A stretch of 64,000 nt of DNA from Paenibacillus dendritiformis (lineage in GTDB: Bacteria > Bacillota > Bacilli > Paenibacillales > Paenibacillaceae). The position numbers were made by a program, and so were the translations under genes. This document shows, one piece after another, positions 39,700 through 47,970 of this stretch; position 1 is the first letter of the stretch; each line of letters begins with the position of its first letter. The notes beneath the pieces were generated by a model, which saw nothing but the letters and a program-made list of their open reading frames with translations, was not told where the DNA came from and ran no database searches. The stretch spans positions 1,733,501 to 1,797,500 of the forward strand of contig NZ_OX216966.1 in the NCBI RefSeq assembly GCF_945605565.1, read 5' to 3'.

Positions 39700-39945
39700 G
39701 TTACCAGGAAATATCAATTACAGAACCACCCTGGATCATTCTGTGGAGATGCTGACCGCCCATTCCGGTCTCGCCCTCATTGGCTTGCTCATTTCTCATA
39801 CCCGGATTGCCAAACGCCTGATTCGTTCCTCGCTTCCCGGCATGCATCAACCCACGGTCACTCACCCGGATGTGGTCTATGCGTATCTGGAGGCTACTTT
39901 GCCAGGGGAAAAGCGACTTTGATCAGATCGAACCTTTCCGCAGAG
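39700..39945 (+). mobile_element. IS1380-family transposase, N-terminal fragment
   Basis: The frame reads LDHSVEMLTAHSGLALIGLL...HPDVVYAYL, and after a frame change CQGKSDFDQIEPFR, the start of IS1380 transposases. It then joins the A2 tail at about 39945. The first 50 bp recur at 40670-40735. Confidence 0.75.
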
Positions 39946-40061
39946 TAAAGCTTCCATTTCTTCAGTACTACCATGTTGATGGTGATATTCGATTCGTTAT
40001 TGGCCAGGGCCAAGTCACCGGGGTTCATTATCGTGGTGGTGACTGGGCTACTGATCAATAA
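39945..40061 (+). pseudogene. Family A fragment A2 (C-terminal 39 residues)
   Basis: Encodes RVKLPFLQYYHVDGDIRFVI...TGVHYRGGDW, almost identical to the end of A1, fused in frame to transposase debris. No start of its own. It precedes a second copy of the bidirectional terminator and a full B gene. Confidence 0.88.
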
Positions 40062-40072
40062 TCTAGGTAGAA

Positions 40073-40105
40073 AAGTAAGAGATAACTGTCTGTTATCTCT
40101 TACTT
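40073..40105. terminator. Bidirectional terminator, second copy
   Basis: Same hairpin as at 39152-39184 with one loop difference (tgtct), between the A2 fragment and B2. Confidence 0.92.
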
Positions 40106-40617
40106 TCTTCTATTTCCTTTAAAAATTGATCTAGGAATTTTAACTTATCAAACACGAATTCATTTGTAATTTTGTATTCTTTAGTTTTGGATTTTTCATG
40201 ATCATGTAGTGAAATTTCACCATTCTCAGAAATAGTAAAGTCCAATAACTCCCCGTCTTCCCCCTTAATCCTAAGTTGATATTTTGGAGGCCTAGGGAAA
40301 GCATGAGCAAAAGTGGCCTTCTTTACTTTTAGTTCAGGAAGTGATTTCATTACTAATTCAATTTCTTTTTTATCTTCTACACTTCCAATACTAATTACTA
40401 GCTCAATTTCTTTTTTTTCTTTTACACTTCCAATACTATAGTGTTGTATCTCTTTCGATTTTAGTATATAGATTGAGTCAATTTCTGTTCCATCAATGTG
40501 CTCCATAATCAAATCATTAAATGAGAAAGTTCTAGTCTGATCGTAAAATCTGGTTCCATACACACATAACCATAATATAATTGCAATATAGAGGATAGGC
40601 CTCTTATATTTTGACAT
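40093..40617 (-). CDS. Family B protein, copy B2, with internal repeat
   Basis: A 174-residue close paralogue of B1. An in-frame 45-bp tandem duplication (about 40349-40438) doubles a 15-residue unit (SIGSVKEKKEIELVI / SIGSVEDKKEIELVM). The frame is intact, so B2 may be functional although its A partner is truncated. Strong ribosome site as in B1. Confidence 0.72.
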   Translation of the reverse strand: MSKYKRPILYIAIILWLCVYGTRFYDQTRTFSFNDLIMEHIDGTEIDSIYILKSKEIQHYSIGSVKEKKEIELVISIGSVEDKKEIELVMKSLPELKVKKATFAHAFPRPPKYQLRIKGEDGELLDFTISENGEISLHDHEKSKTKEYKITNEFVFDKLKFLDQFLKEIEESKR

Positions 40618-40669
40618 TCTGTTCCCTCCTTAATTATTTGCAAATAATACACTCCCTACATTTTACCAG

Positions 40670-41500
40670 GAAATATCAATTGCAGAACCACCCTGAATCA
40701 GTCTGTGGAGATGCTGACCGCCCATACCGGTGGCACTCATGTGCAAAAAGAAGCCGCCGCGTTTCTGTCGCACAGCCTGGAGTATGCCCGCCGTATCACC
40801 GACCTGCCACTGCTCGTGCGCATGGATGCCGGCAACGATGCGCTGGAGAATTTGAATGTCTTCTGCCTGAGCGAAGAGGTGGATTTCATCATCAAACGCA
40901 ACCTGCGCCGGGAGTCGCCGGAAGAATGGCTGAAGATCGCCAGAAAAGACGGGATGTGTTATGAAGAACGAGAAGGCAAGCGTGTTTACCTGGGCTCCAT
41001 GGAATGGACCGACAAAAAGTTGGAGCGCCCCATTCGCGTAGTCTACCAGGTAATTGAACGAATCGTGGAAGCCGATGGACAAATCCTGCTGGTGCCCAAG
41101 ATTGAGGTGCAGGTGTTTTTCACCACCCTACGGTGTCCGCCTTGGCAAGTGATTAAGCTTTTCCGTGACCACGCTATCAGCGAGCAGTTTCACAGCGAAC
41201 CCAAGACGGATTTAAATTTGGAGCGATTGCTTTCCGGCAAGTTTGCCACGAACGATCTGGTTTTGTGTACAGGCCTCGTTGCTTATAATCTGCTGGGGGC
41301 CATTGGACAAATTTCCATCCAAGAACCGGACGCTCCGCTTCGGAAGACAGAGTCCATGGTTTCGGACATTCCAGCGTATTTACGGGATGTTGTCGGGATA
41401 AAATGTTGCGAACCTATGTTTCCGTTCAAGCTCTGCACATGGGAAGCTTTGTTTGAATTACATGTTATTACAAGAAAATGGAACCGTCTATAGGTTCTAA
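40670..41500 (+). mobile_element. IS1380-family transposase, large degraded fragment
   Basis: An open frame (from 40705) reads RMDAGNDALENL, DFIIKRNLRRESPEEWL, VYQVIERIVEADGQILLVPK, PPWQVIKLFRDHA and SEPKTDLNLERLLSGKFATN, the DDE part of IS1380 transposases. The N-terminal region is deleted after LTAHTGG, and the C-terminal end has lost similarity after about 41340. No intact terminal repeats were found. It is non-autonomous. Confidence 0.8.
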
Positions 41501-41567
41501 GAAACAATCATTAGATTATATCTGTAATAATTGGAGAAAAAATGCTCGAATTAACGGCTCGGTAAGT

Positions 41568-41601
41568 CGATGCTGGCGCAGGCCGGTGTCGGGTTTTTTG
41601 C
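41568..41601 (+). repeat. htpG terminator, copy 3
   Basis: 34 bases identical to copy 2 starting at CGATGCTGG and ending TTTTTTGC, without the rest of htpG. With copy 2 it flanks the 37.2-41.6 kb module as direct repeats. Confidence 0.9.
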
Positions 41602-41759
41602 TTATCTTAGAGTATTTTGGCACTGTAGCGACAACACCTCTATCTTATAAAGCAAAAGCAACTACTAATCACTAGCATCTTATTCCAAACGTATGGTAAT
41701 GTGGGAAATGGTGGAATGAAACGGCGAATAAATATTTCAAAAGAGGGAGGTGAAATACA

Positions 41760-41819
41760 ATGGAGGATGTGCAGAAAGTGGATTTTTCGGAATTGACATC
41801 ATATTTTATATCTGAATAA
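41760..41819 (+). CDS. Small ORF, 19 residues
   Basis: ATG 41760 behind a good GGGAGGTG encodes MEDVQKVDFSELTSYFISE. It ends 22 bp before the B3 start. It is acidic and not secreted by sequence; it could be a leader peptide or a real small protein. The remainder of 41602-41759 holds nothing recognised. Confidence 0.4.
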   Translation: MEDVQKVDFSELTSYFISE

Positions 41820-41841
41820 ACCAATGAAAGGGAGGGTGTTT

Positions 41842-42324
41842 TTGAGTAGCTTCATGAAAAAATACGGGAAAGCCACACTTCTTCTTGTCGTTGTGTTCAT
41901 CATTGGTGCACTGTATATTCCCAAGCTAAATCATACGGCCGAAGTGATTTCATTTAATCAATTAGTTAAAGAGCATGTCAAAGAAGAAGAGATCGAGTAT
42001 CTCTTCCTTAGTAAGGCGATTCAGGGCGAGTCTTCTAGAGATTCAAGCTTTAGAATATATGATAAAGAAGAGAGGGAACAAGTACTCCAGATTTACTCCA
42101 AAATTGAAATGAAAAGGGAGGATAGCCCCGAACGCCTGTCACAGAGGGAAAGGGTTTACTTGAACTTTGGGAATGTGTATGGACTGCAATACGTGATAAT
42201 GGTTACCGACCTTGGAATCGTGGATACGTTCCATTATAAGACAAATAAAGGGAGAACTTATAGGATTACAAACGATTTTGATTTTGGAACCATTAGTCAC
42301 TTGTTTGAAACAGAGAGTAAATAA
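41842..42324 (+). CDS. Family B protein, copy B3
   Basis: A 160-residue diverged member of family B. TTG 41842 after GGGAGGGTG gives the same length as B1 (ATG 41824 lies before the ribosome site). A membrane segment at about 12-28 (LLLVVVFIIGALYIP) is followed by VISFNQLVKEHVKEEEIEYL and a terminal YRITNDFDFG, which align with B1. It is convergent with A3. Confidence 0.72.
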   Translation: MSSFMKKYGKATLLLVVVFIIGALYIPKLNHTAEVISFNQLVKEHVKEEEIEYLFLSKAIQGESSRDSSFRIYDKEEREQVLQIYSKIEMKREDSPERLSQRERVYLNFGNVYGLQYVIMVTDLGIVDTFHYKTNKGRTYRITNDFDFGTISHLFETESK

Positions 42325-42345
42325 GTGCATCTTGCAGGTAAAAAA

Positions 42346-42377
42346 GCGTCCTCTATTTGGAGAGGCCGCCTCTTTTA
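42346..42377. terminator. Terminator between B3 and A3
   Basis: GCG-t-CCTCT, loop atttgg, AGAGG-c-CGC, with A-run before and T-run after. Confidence 0.8.
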
Positions 42378-42386
42378 TTTCAGTTG

Positions 42387-42845
42387 TTACATATCAGAAA
42401 TCCAGCCACCATTTTTGTAACGAGCACCCGTAATGAGTCCTTCACCAATGACGAATCGAATCTTGCCATCTACCGTATTATATTCAATGAAAGGCAGTTT
42501 AACTTTAATTCGATCAAATTCTTTATAATCCCGTAGAAAGTTTTCAAGTTTTTGCATGTGATAGTGTCCATCCCGAACAAGCGTCTTCAATCGGCTTTTT
42601 TCAGTACTAGCTATTCCGGCTATTACATTGATGATCCCTGTTGCTATCCCAACTGCGGTGTATCTAAGAAAAATGAACCCTACAGCTGTTGCTTTGTCAC
42701 CAATTTGATCCGCAATATATTTTACGGAATTTGGATTATTTTCTTTCCCGAAGCCTCCTTCAAAAATGGCGTACTGTGTAGCTCGCATGTCTTGAATTTC
42801 TGACATGTTTAGATCTAACTCAGTGACGTATTCTCTAACTTCCAT
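42387..42845 (-). CDS. Family A protein, copy A3
   Basis: A 152-residue member of family A, diverged from A1 but with the same plan: polar N-terminus, hydrophobic glycine-rich centre (about 48-80, KATAVGFIFLRYTAVGIATG) and C-terminus VKLPFIEYNTVDGKIRFVIG followed by TGARYKNGGW. RBS GGGAGG. Convergent with B3, reproducing the A/B arrangement of copy 1. Confidence 0.72.
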   Translation of the reverse strand: MEVREYVTELDLNMSEIQDMRATQYAIFEGGFGKENNPNSVKYIADQIGDKATAVGFIFLRYTAVGIATGIINVIAGIASTEKSRLKTLVRDGHYHMQKLENFLRDYKEFDRIKVKLPFIEYNTVDGKIRFVIGEGLITGARYKNGGWISDM

Positions 42846-43010
42846 AGTAAATAACCTCCCGATTTTATTTATGAATTGTGAGAGGAAGACTCAGCGCTGA
42901 ACTTTTTCCTTCTCACTTATTAAAGTGACTTGTAATCCTTTTTTAACAACCGTAACAAGATGGAATCCTTATGAAATTGCATGTCGCAAGTGGAAGTTTT
43001 TTTGGAAGTG

Positions 43011-43049
43011 AACCCGAACCCGGTGCTGGAAATGCCAGTGCCGGGTTTT
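43011..43049 (+). terminator. Terminator resembling the htpG terminator
   Basis: AACCCGGTGCTGG, loop aaatg, CCAGTGCCGGGTT, then a T-run ending in TTGC. Layout and flanks resemble copies 1-3 but with several changes. No gene is seen between A3 and this hairpin. Confidence 0.75.
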
Positions 43050-43168
43050 TTTGCTATGCCTTCTGCACCGCAGACGAAAGGACCCTGCATTTTTTACGAA
43101 ACTCTTTCCCTCCAAAAAACAATAACCAGCCTTTACTTTTCCTACGAGATGGTCTAAGATAATAAATA

Positions 43169-43184
43169 AGTTTCACTAGGCAAA
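43169..43184. promoter_or_regulatory. MntR-like operator
   Basis: AGTTTCACTAGGCAAA resembles the mnt box of Bacillus read on the other strand (TTTGCCTTAAGGAAACT), one base shorter in the centre. It lies 42 bp before the manganese ABC genes, and mntR follows them. Confidence 0.65.
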
Positions 43185-43225
43185 CATTTTTGTATAAAAA
43201 CATGTTTTATGGAGGAGGGAAAAAC

Positions 43226-43969
43226 ATGCCCCAAACTATAGATGTGAAAAATTTGCACATATCGTATTACGGAAAAGAAGTCATCAAAGATGTAAGCTTC
43301 TCGCTGCAGACCGGCAAGCTTATCGGCATCCTCGGGCCGAATGGGGCGGGCAAGTCGACATTGATGAAGGCCATGCTCAATCTCATTCCCCGCGACGGCG
43401 GCGAGATTACGCTGGGTGGAGAGCCGCTTACCTCGATGCGCAAAAAAATCGCCTATGTGCCGCAGCGCTCCAAGATCGATTGGGACTTCCCCATTATCGT
43501 GAAGGATACGGTGCTGCTGGGGACGTTCCCGACCCTCGGCCTATTCCGGCGGCCCGCCAAGCAAGATAAAGAATGGGCTCTCGAATGTCTCCGTAAGGTC
43601 GGCATGGAGAAATTCAAAAACAATCAGATCGGCGAGCTGTCCGGCGGCCAGCAGCAGCGGGTGTTCCTGGCGCGTGCGCTTGCCCAGAAGGCGGAGTACT
43701 TCTTCCTTGACGAGCCGTTTGTCGGGATTGATGTCGCCAGCGAGAACGTCATCATTGATATTTTGAAGACGCTGCGGGATGAAGGGAAGACGGTGTTCGT
43801 CGTCCACCACGATTTGAGCAAAGTGGAAAGCTACTTCGACAATCTGATATTGATGAATAAGGAATTGATCGGCTGCGGGCCTGTCGATCACGTCTTCCGC
43901 CCGGAATTGATGCAGGAAGCCTATCAGACGCCGTTTGCGATGATAGGGAAATTGGGGGTTGGAATGTGA
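43226..43969 (+). CDS. Manganese ABC transporter, ATP-binding protein
   Basis: A 247-residue ATPase of the MntB/ZnuC/PsaB type. Walker A is GPNGAGKST, the signature LSGGQQQR and Walker B FFLDEPF. It energises the permease encoded next. Start 43226 follows GGAGGAGGG. The last codons overlap the permease start. Mn rather than Zn specificity is inferred from the MntR-like operator, the neighbouring mntR and the binding protein. Confidence 0.92.
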   Translation: MPQTIDVKNLHISYYGKEVIKDVSFSLQTGKLIGILGPNGAGKSTLMKAMLNLIPRDGGEITLGGEPLTSMRKKIAYVPQRSKIDWDFPIIVKDTVLLGTFPTLGLFRRPAKQDKEWALECLRKVGMEKFKNNQIGELSGGQQQRVFLARALAQKAEYFFLDEPFVGIDVASENVIIDILKTLRDEGKTVFVVHHDLSKVESYFDNLILMNKELIGCGPVDHVFRPELMQEAYQTPFAMIGKLGVGM

Positions 43970-44829
43970 TGGAATTTATCCAAGATTTAATGGCCTATGA
44001 GTTTTTGCAGCGAGCCTTTGTCACCTCGATTATTGTTGGCATTATTTGCGGCGTTATCGGCTGCTTTATCGTATTGCGGGGGATGGCGCTCATGGGAGAC
44101 GCAATCTCTCACGCCGTTCTTCCGGGTGTCGCAATCTCCTATATGCTGGGGATCAATTACTTCTATGGGGCGGTTGTATCGGGGATTTTGACGGCGGTCG
44201 GGATCGGAGTCATTAATCAGAACAGCCGCGTCAAGAGCGATTCTTCCATCGGGCTGGTGTTCTCCGCCGCCTTTGCTCTCGGCATCATTCTGATTACGAG
44301 CGCCAAGAGCGCCACCGACTTGACACAAATTTTGTTCGGGAATGTCCTGTCGGTGCGGGCATCGGATATGTGGCTGACCGTTGCCGTCGGAGGCATCGTG
44401 CTGCTGGCGGTCCTGCTCTTCTACAAAGAACTGCTGGTCTCGAGCTTCGATGAGACGATGGCTGCGGCCTATGGGCTGAAAACGCGCCTTATCCACTATT
44501 CAATTATGATTCTGCTGACACTCGTCACGGTAGCGTCCCTGCAGACAGTAGGCGTCATTCTGGTTGTCTCGATGCTGATTACGCCGGCGTCCACCGCGTA
44601 CTTGCTCACGAATAGACTATCCACGATGATTGGGCTCGCAATGTTCTTTGGCGCCTTGTCTTCGATGATTGGCTTGTATGTCAGCTTTCTCTACAATCTG
44701 CCGTCCGGCCCGGTTATTGCGTTGGCGACGACGTCCATCTTTTTGCTGGCGTTTCTGTTCTCTCCGAAGCAAGGCGTGATTCGGCGCATGCTGAAGATGA
44801 ACAAGCGGAGAATGGCCGTCGGGAAGTAA
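43966..44829 (+). CDS. Manganese ABC transporter, permease
   Basis: A 287-residue ABC-3 family permease with eight or nine membrane segments; GMALMGDAISHAVLPGVAIS is the family signature near the N-terminus. GTG 43966 or ATG 43969 is the start, overlapping the ATPase stop, so translation is coupled. Confidence 0.92.
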   Translation: MMEFIQDLMAYEFLQRAFVTSIIVGIICGVIGCFIVLRGMALMGDAISHAVLPGVAISYMLGINYFYGAVVSGILTAVGIGVINQNSRVKSDSSIGLVFSAAFALGIILITSAKSATDLTQILFGNVLSVRASDMWLTVAVGGIVLLAVLLFYKELLVSSFDETMAAAYGLKTRLIHYSIMILLTLVTVASLQTVGVILVVSMLITPASTAYLLTNRLSTMIGLAMFFGALSSMIGLYVSFLYNLPSGPVIALATTSIFLLAFLFSPKQGVIRRMLKMNKRRMAVGK

Positions 44830-44874
44830 TAACGGGATAAGGATAAATCATGATAATAAAAGGAGTTCAGGAAA

Positions 44875-45858
44875 ATGAAAATGATAAGAAAATTCATGTT
44901 ACTGTCAGCGATGGCGGCACTGCTGGTGCTGGCCGCATGCGGGCAAGCGAATTCGGGCAAATCCGGGGACGTTCCGGCTTCTTCGGATGCAGCTTCCGAG
45001 TCAGCGAAGGAAGGGCCATTGAAGGTAGTCACTTCGTTCACGATTATTGAGGACTTCGCCCGGGAAATTGGCGGCGAAGATGTAGAGGTTCACAATCTGG
45101 TGCCAACGGGCACGGATCCGCATGAGTATGAGCCACTGCCGGAGGATATTAAAAAAGCGACGGATGCGGATGTCCTTTTCTATAATGGCTTGAATCTGGA
45201 GGGCGGCAAAAGCGGCTGGTTCTTCAAAATGGTCGAATCCGTCGGCCAAAAAGAGGAGAACGTGTTCAACCTGACGGAACGCGTAGAACCGATGTACATC
45301 GGCGGCAAAGACGGTCATGAAGAAGAGATTAATCCTCACGCGTTCATCGACCCTGCCGTCGGCATCAAGATGGCGGAGGATATGCGGGATGCTCTGATGA
45401 AGAAGGATCCTGCACGCAAAGAGAATTACCAGAAGCGGGCAGATGAATATATCAGCAAGCTCAAAGAGATTGATAAGGAATATGAGGAAAAAATCAATTC
45501 CATCCCGGAAGAGAACCGCATTCTGGTTACGAGCGAACGCGCATTCCAATATATGACGACGCACTATGGACTGAAGGAAGCGTATATTTGGGAGATTGAC
45601 ACGGAAGAGAACGGTTCGCCAACCCAGATTAAATCGCTGGTTGAGTTTATTAAGGAGCATAAAGTGCCGGTTCTCTTTATCGAATCCAATGTGGACACTC
45701 GCCCAATGGAGACCGTCTCGAACGAGACAGGCGTCCGCATCGCCGAGAAGCGGATTTACTCCGATGAAATCGGGCAGCGGGGAGAAGAAGTCGATACGTA
45801 TATCAAATATTTGGAGTATAACCTTGAACTTATGCATAGCGAATTAAGCAAATCATAA
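44875..45858 (+). CDS. Manganese-binding lipoprotein
   Basis: A 327-residue metal-binding protein of the TroA/MntA cluster. Lipobox VLAAC at the end of the signal. Likely metal ligands are in TDPHEYEP (His), INPHAFIDP (His), TSERAFQY (Glu) and ESNVDTRP (Asp). The His-His-Glu-Asp set is that of manganese-binding members. It has no His-rich loop of the zinc type. 45 bp after the permease; RBS AAAGGAG. Confidence 0.92.
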   Translation: MKMIRKFMLLSAMAALLVLAACGQANSGKSGDVPASSDAASESAKEGPLKVVTSFTIIEDFAREIGGEDVEVHNLVPTGTDPHEYEPLPEDIKKATDADVLFYNGLNLEGGKSGWFFKMVESVGQKEENVFNLTERVEPMYIGGKDGHEEEINPHAFIDPAVGIKMAEDMRDALMKKDPARKENYQKRADEYISKLKEIDKEYEEKINSIPEENRILVTSERAFQYMTTHYGLKEAYIWEIDTEENGSPTQIKSLVEFIKEHKVPVLFIESNVDTRPMETVSNETGVRIAEKRIYSDEIGQRGEEVDTYIKYLEYNLELMHSELSKS

Positions 45859-45968
45859 AAGGACTAGGCCAAGTGCGTTTCCGTTTCTCGCAAGAGGGGG
45901 AGCGCGCTTGAAGCATGAACTGCCGGTAGGCAACGAGCCTGATCGCGATTCAGAAAAGGGGGGAGGGC

Positions 45969-46379
45969 ATGCGAACCCCGGGTATGGAGGATCATCTCGA
46001 ACAGATCTACCTGTTGACCAGAGCCAAAGGGTTCACAAGAGTCTCGGATATCGCGCAAGCTCTGTCCATTCATGATTCCTCCGCGTCCAAAATGGCGCAG
46101 AAGCTGGGGAAATCGGGATATGTGCAATATGAGAAATACGGGAGAATCTGCTTGACGGATAAAGGGTTCCAGGTAGGACAACAACTGTTCAACCGGCATC
46201 AATTGCTGGAGAAGTTTTTGCGGCAGATCGGCGTTCAGGAAGAACAGATCCACCAGGAAGTCGAGCAGATTGAGCATCATTTCAGTTGGAGCACGATTGC
46301 CCGGATTCAAGAGCTTGTCCGTTTTTTTGAAGAGGAGCCGATCGTGTTGAGGGAGTTCCACAAAAGGCAGACGCTCTAG
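45969..46379 (+). CDS. mntR: Manganese-responsive repressor MntR
   Basis: A 136-residue DtxR-family regulator closely matching B. subtilis MntR. All six metal ligands are present at the same positions: Asp8, Glu11, His77, Glu99, Glu102 and His103. HTH: VSDIAQALSIHDSSASKMAQ. It should repress the upstream transporter genes when Mn is plentiful. RBS GGGGGGAGG. Confidence 0.94.
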   Translation: MRTPGMEDHLEQIYLLTRAKGFTRVSDIAQALSIHDSSASKMAQKLGKSGYVQYEKYGRICLTDKGFQVGQQLFNRHQLLEKFLRQIGVQEEQIHQEVEQIEHHFSWSTIARIQELVRFFEEEPIVLREFHKRQTL

Positions 46380-46449
46380 CTTCGAGCGGTTGGCAGCCCC
46401 GACAGCTTTCAAGCCAGCGCGCCACTCTGCAGCACGATGCAGCCGGACT

Positions 46450-47013
46450 TCAGCACCCGCCGAAGGCGTCGAGCTGCTCTTCCTCTGCGATTGCCTGGAT
46501 CTCTTCGGCTCCGATGCGGAGGTACATATAGCCGTCCTGGGCCTGCTTCTGAAGCGCGCGCTCCTGGACGAAGCGGGGGCTCGCTTCCCCGGCGTCTTCA
46601 TCGTAGACGAGAAGAATGCCGTCGGTCTTGCGGAACAACAGATCGTCTCTGGCGACGAACTGCCATTTTCCGATGTATGGGCCGTTACTGACTGCGCCGT
46701 AATAATCGACCTGCTGAACAAGCTGATCGAAGAATGCTTTTTTCTCTTCATTCCATTGCTCCGCCTGCTGGCTATAGGCTGTAATGATCGAGCATTTCAG
46801 ATGCGGATATTGCGCCTTCAGCGCGAGCGCGGCTTCGCAAGCCCACAGATCGACCCCGTATTGGCCCGGGGTGATGACCCATTCGAGTCCTTCCTCCAGC
46901 AGGGGGATCAGCCGGGCTGCGATCGCTTTGCGAATGTAATGGATGCCTTGATGCTTGTTATTGTAAATGCCGAGCTCATGTGCGCGGTAGCCGGTAACAA
47001 GTAAGTTTTTCAA
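46450..47013 (-). CDS. YpsA/DUF1273 family SLOG-domain protein
   Basis: A 187-residue protein with the family start KNLLVTGYRAHELGIYNNKH and later ITPGQYGVDLWACEAA and RKTDGILLVYDEDAGE, a Rossmann-like SLOG fold thought to bind a nucleotide-like ligand. In Bacillus YpsA affects cell division and stress. TTG 47013 is the start because GGAGG lies 10 bases before it; a longer frame to 47046 has no ribosome site. Confidence 0.85.
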   Translation of the reverse strand: MKNLLVTGYRAHELGIYNNKHQGIHYIRKAIAARLIPLLEEGLEWVITPGQYGVDLWACEAALALKAQYPHLKCSIITAYSQQAEQWNEEKKAFFDQLVQQVDYYGAVSNGPYIGKWQFVARDDLLFRKTDGILLVYDEDAGEASPRFVQERALQKQAQDGYMYLRIGAEEIQAIAEEEQLDAFGGC

Positions 47014-47119
47014 GTGAACTGCCTCCAAGTATGGAATCATAGTCAATCGTTCTCATCCACCATTATACATGAGCCGGCATGAATGTGCCGAAGGCGGGGC
47101 GGCATGCGCCCGTGCCAGC

Positions 47120-47157
47120 AGATGGTTTCCGAGTAAATCGGGGACCATCTTTTTTTG
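47120..47157 (+). terminator. Orphan terminator-like hairpin
   Basis: AGATGGT-tt-CCGA, loop gtaaa, TCGG-gg-ACCATCT, then seven T. No + strand gene ends just before it; the preceding gene is on the minus strand. It could end a small RNA or be a relic. Confidence 0.75.
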
Positions 47158-47319
47158 TCTCTGTCCATCGATTTAATGGCTACAAGAAACTGAAAAATTT
47201 ACCCAAATATGCCGATATCATAAGTAACCTTCAATGGATATTTATTCAAATTTATCGAAGAATGGGAAGTCTGCAGCACAAGCATCCCATCAGGCGACGA
47301 TTCGAGGAGGAGTCAGGCG

Positions 47320-47970
47320 ATGACGCATCTGGACAAGAAGATAATTGAGCTGGAGCAGGCGAAGAAAAGGCTGGAGCAGCAGAACAGCCGCAGGCGGGAG
47401 GCACGCGAGGATACGGATCGCGAGGCGCAGGCCGAACGGACCCGCGAGGAGAGGGAAGTGCAGTGGCTGCAGGAGATTCGGGAAGGAGTGCGGAGCGGGC
47501 GCATCGATATAGCCGGCGCTTCCGTTGAATTCCAACCGGCAAGCTTTTTTCAACCGGGTATCCGTTTCTTGTTCCCTGGGGAGTTCCTCGTCTGCGCGCT
47601 CGACACCGAGCAGCAGAAGGTGTACCGGAACGAAGCCCATGCCGTCAATATCATCCTGCAGTACACGGATCATCCCGGGCAGCCCATCGATATGAAGGCG
47701 ATGAAGAGCGAGATGATTCGCAATATGAAGAGCATGGAGCTGAACACCGAATGGGTGGAGGATGGCGTGAAGGAGGTGAACGGACGGCACATTCACTACT
47801 GCGCGTTTTTGAACCCGGTGGCGCACGGGAAGGTGTTTAACTTTTTGTTTTTCGCGGATGCGGGGCGCAAGCGGCTTATCGGGAACATCAATTGCAGCGG
47901 GAAGGACAGCAAGCTGTGGTCTTGCATTGCCCAGGAAATGATCGATTCGATGGAGGTGGCGCGCGGATGA
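47320..47970 (+). CDS. DcrB/DUF1795-like protein, possible Eag-type chaperone
   Basis: A 216-residue protein. Residues 1-50 form a charged coiled coil rich in Glu, Arg and Gln. The rest resembles the DcrB/DUF1795 fold (HIHYCAFLNPVAHGKVFNFL, then SKLWSCIAQEMIDSMEV at the C-terminus). In Gram-negatives DUF1795 (Eag) chaperones bind the membrane segments of Rhs effectors and load them on VgrG. Its place at the head of a VgrG-PAAR-Rhs locus fits. The family call is tentative. RBS GAGGAGG. Confidence 0.55.
   Translation: MTHLDKKIIELEQAKKRLEQQNSRRREAREDTDREAQAERTREEREVQWLQEIREGVRSGRIDIAGASVEFQPASFFQPGIRFLFPGEFLVCALDTEQQKVYRNEAHAVNIILQYTDHPGQPIDMKAMKSEMIRNMKSMELNTEWVEDGVKEVNGRHIHYCAFLNPVAHGKVFNFLFFADAGRKRLIGNINCSGKDSKLWSCIAQEMIDSMEVARG

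Noticed and set aside
37204..43049. A prophage remnant
   Set aside because: Apart from the holin there is no integrase, terminase, portal, capsid, tail or lysin gene; the holin fits a toxin-release role at least as well.
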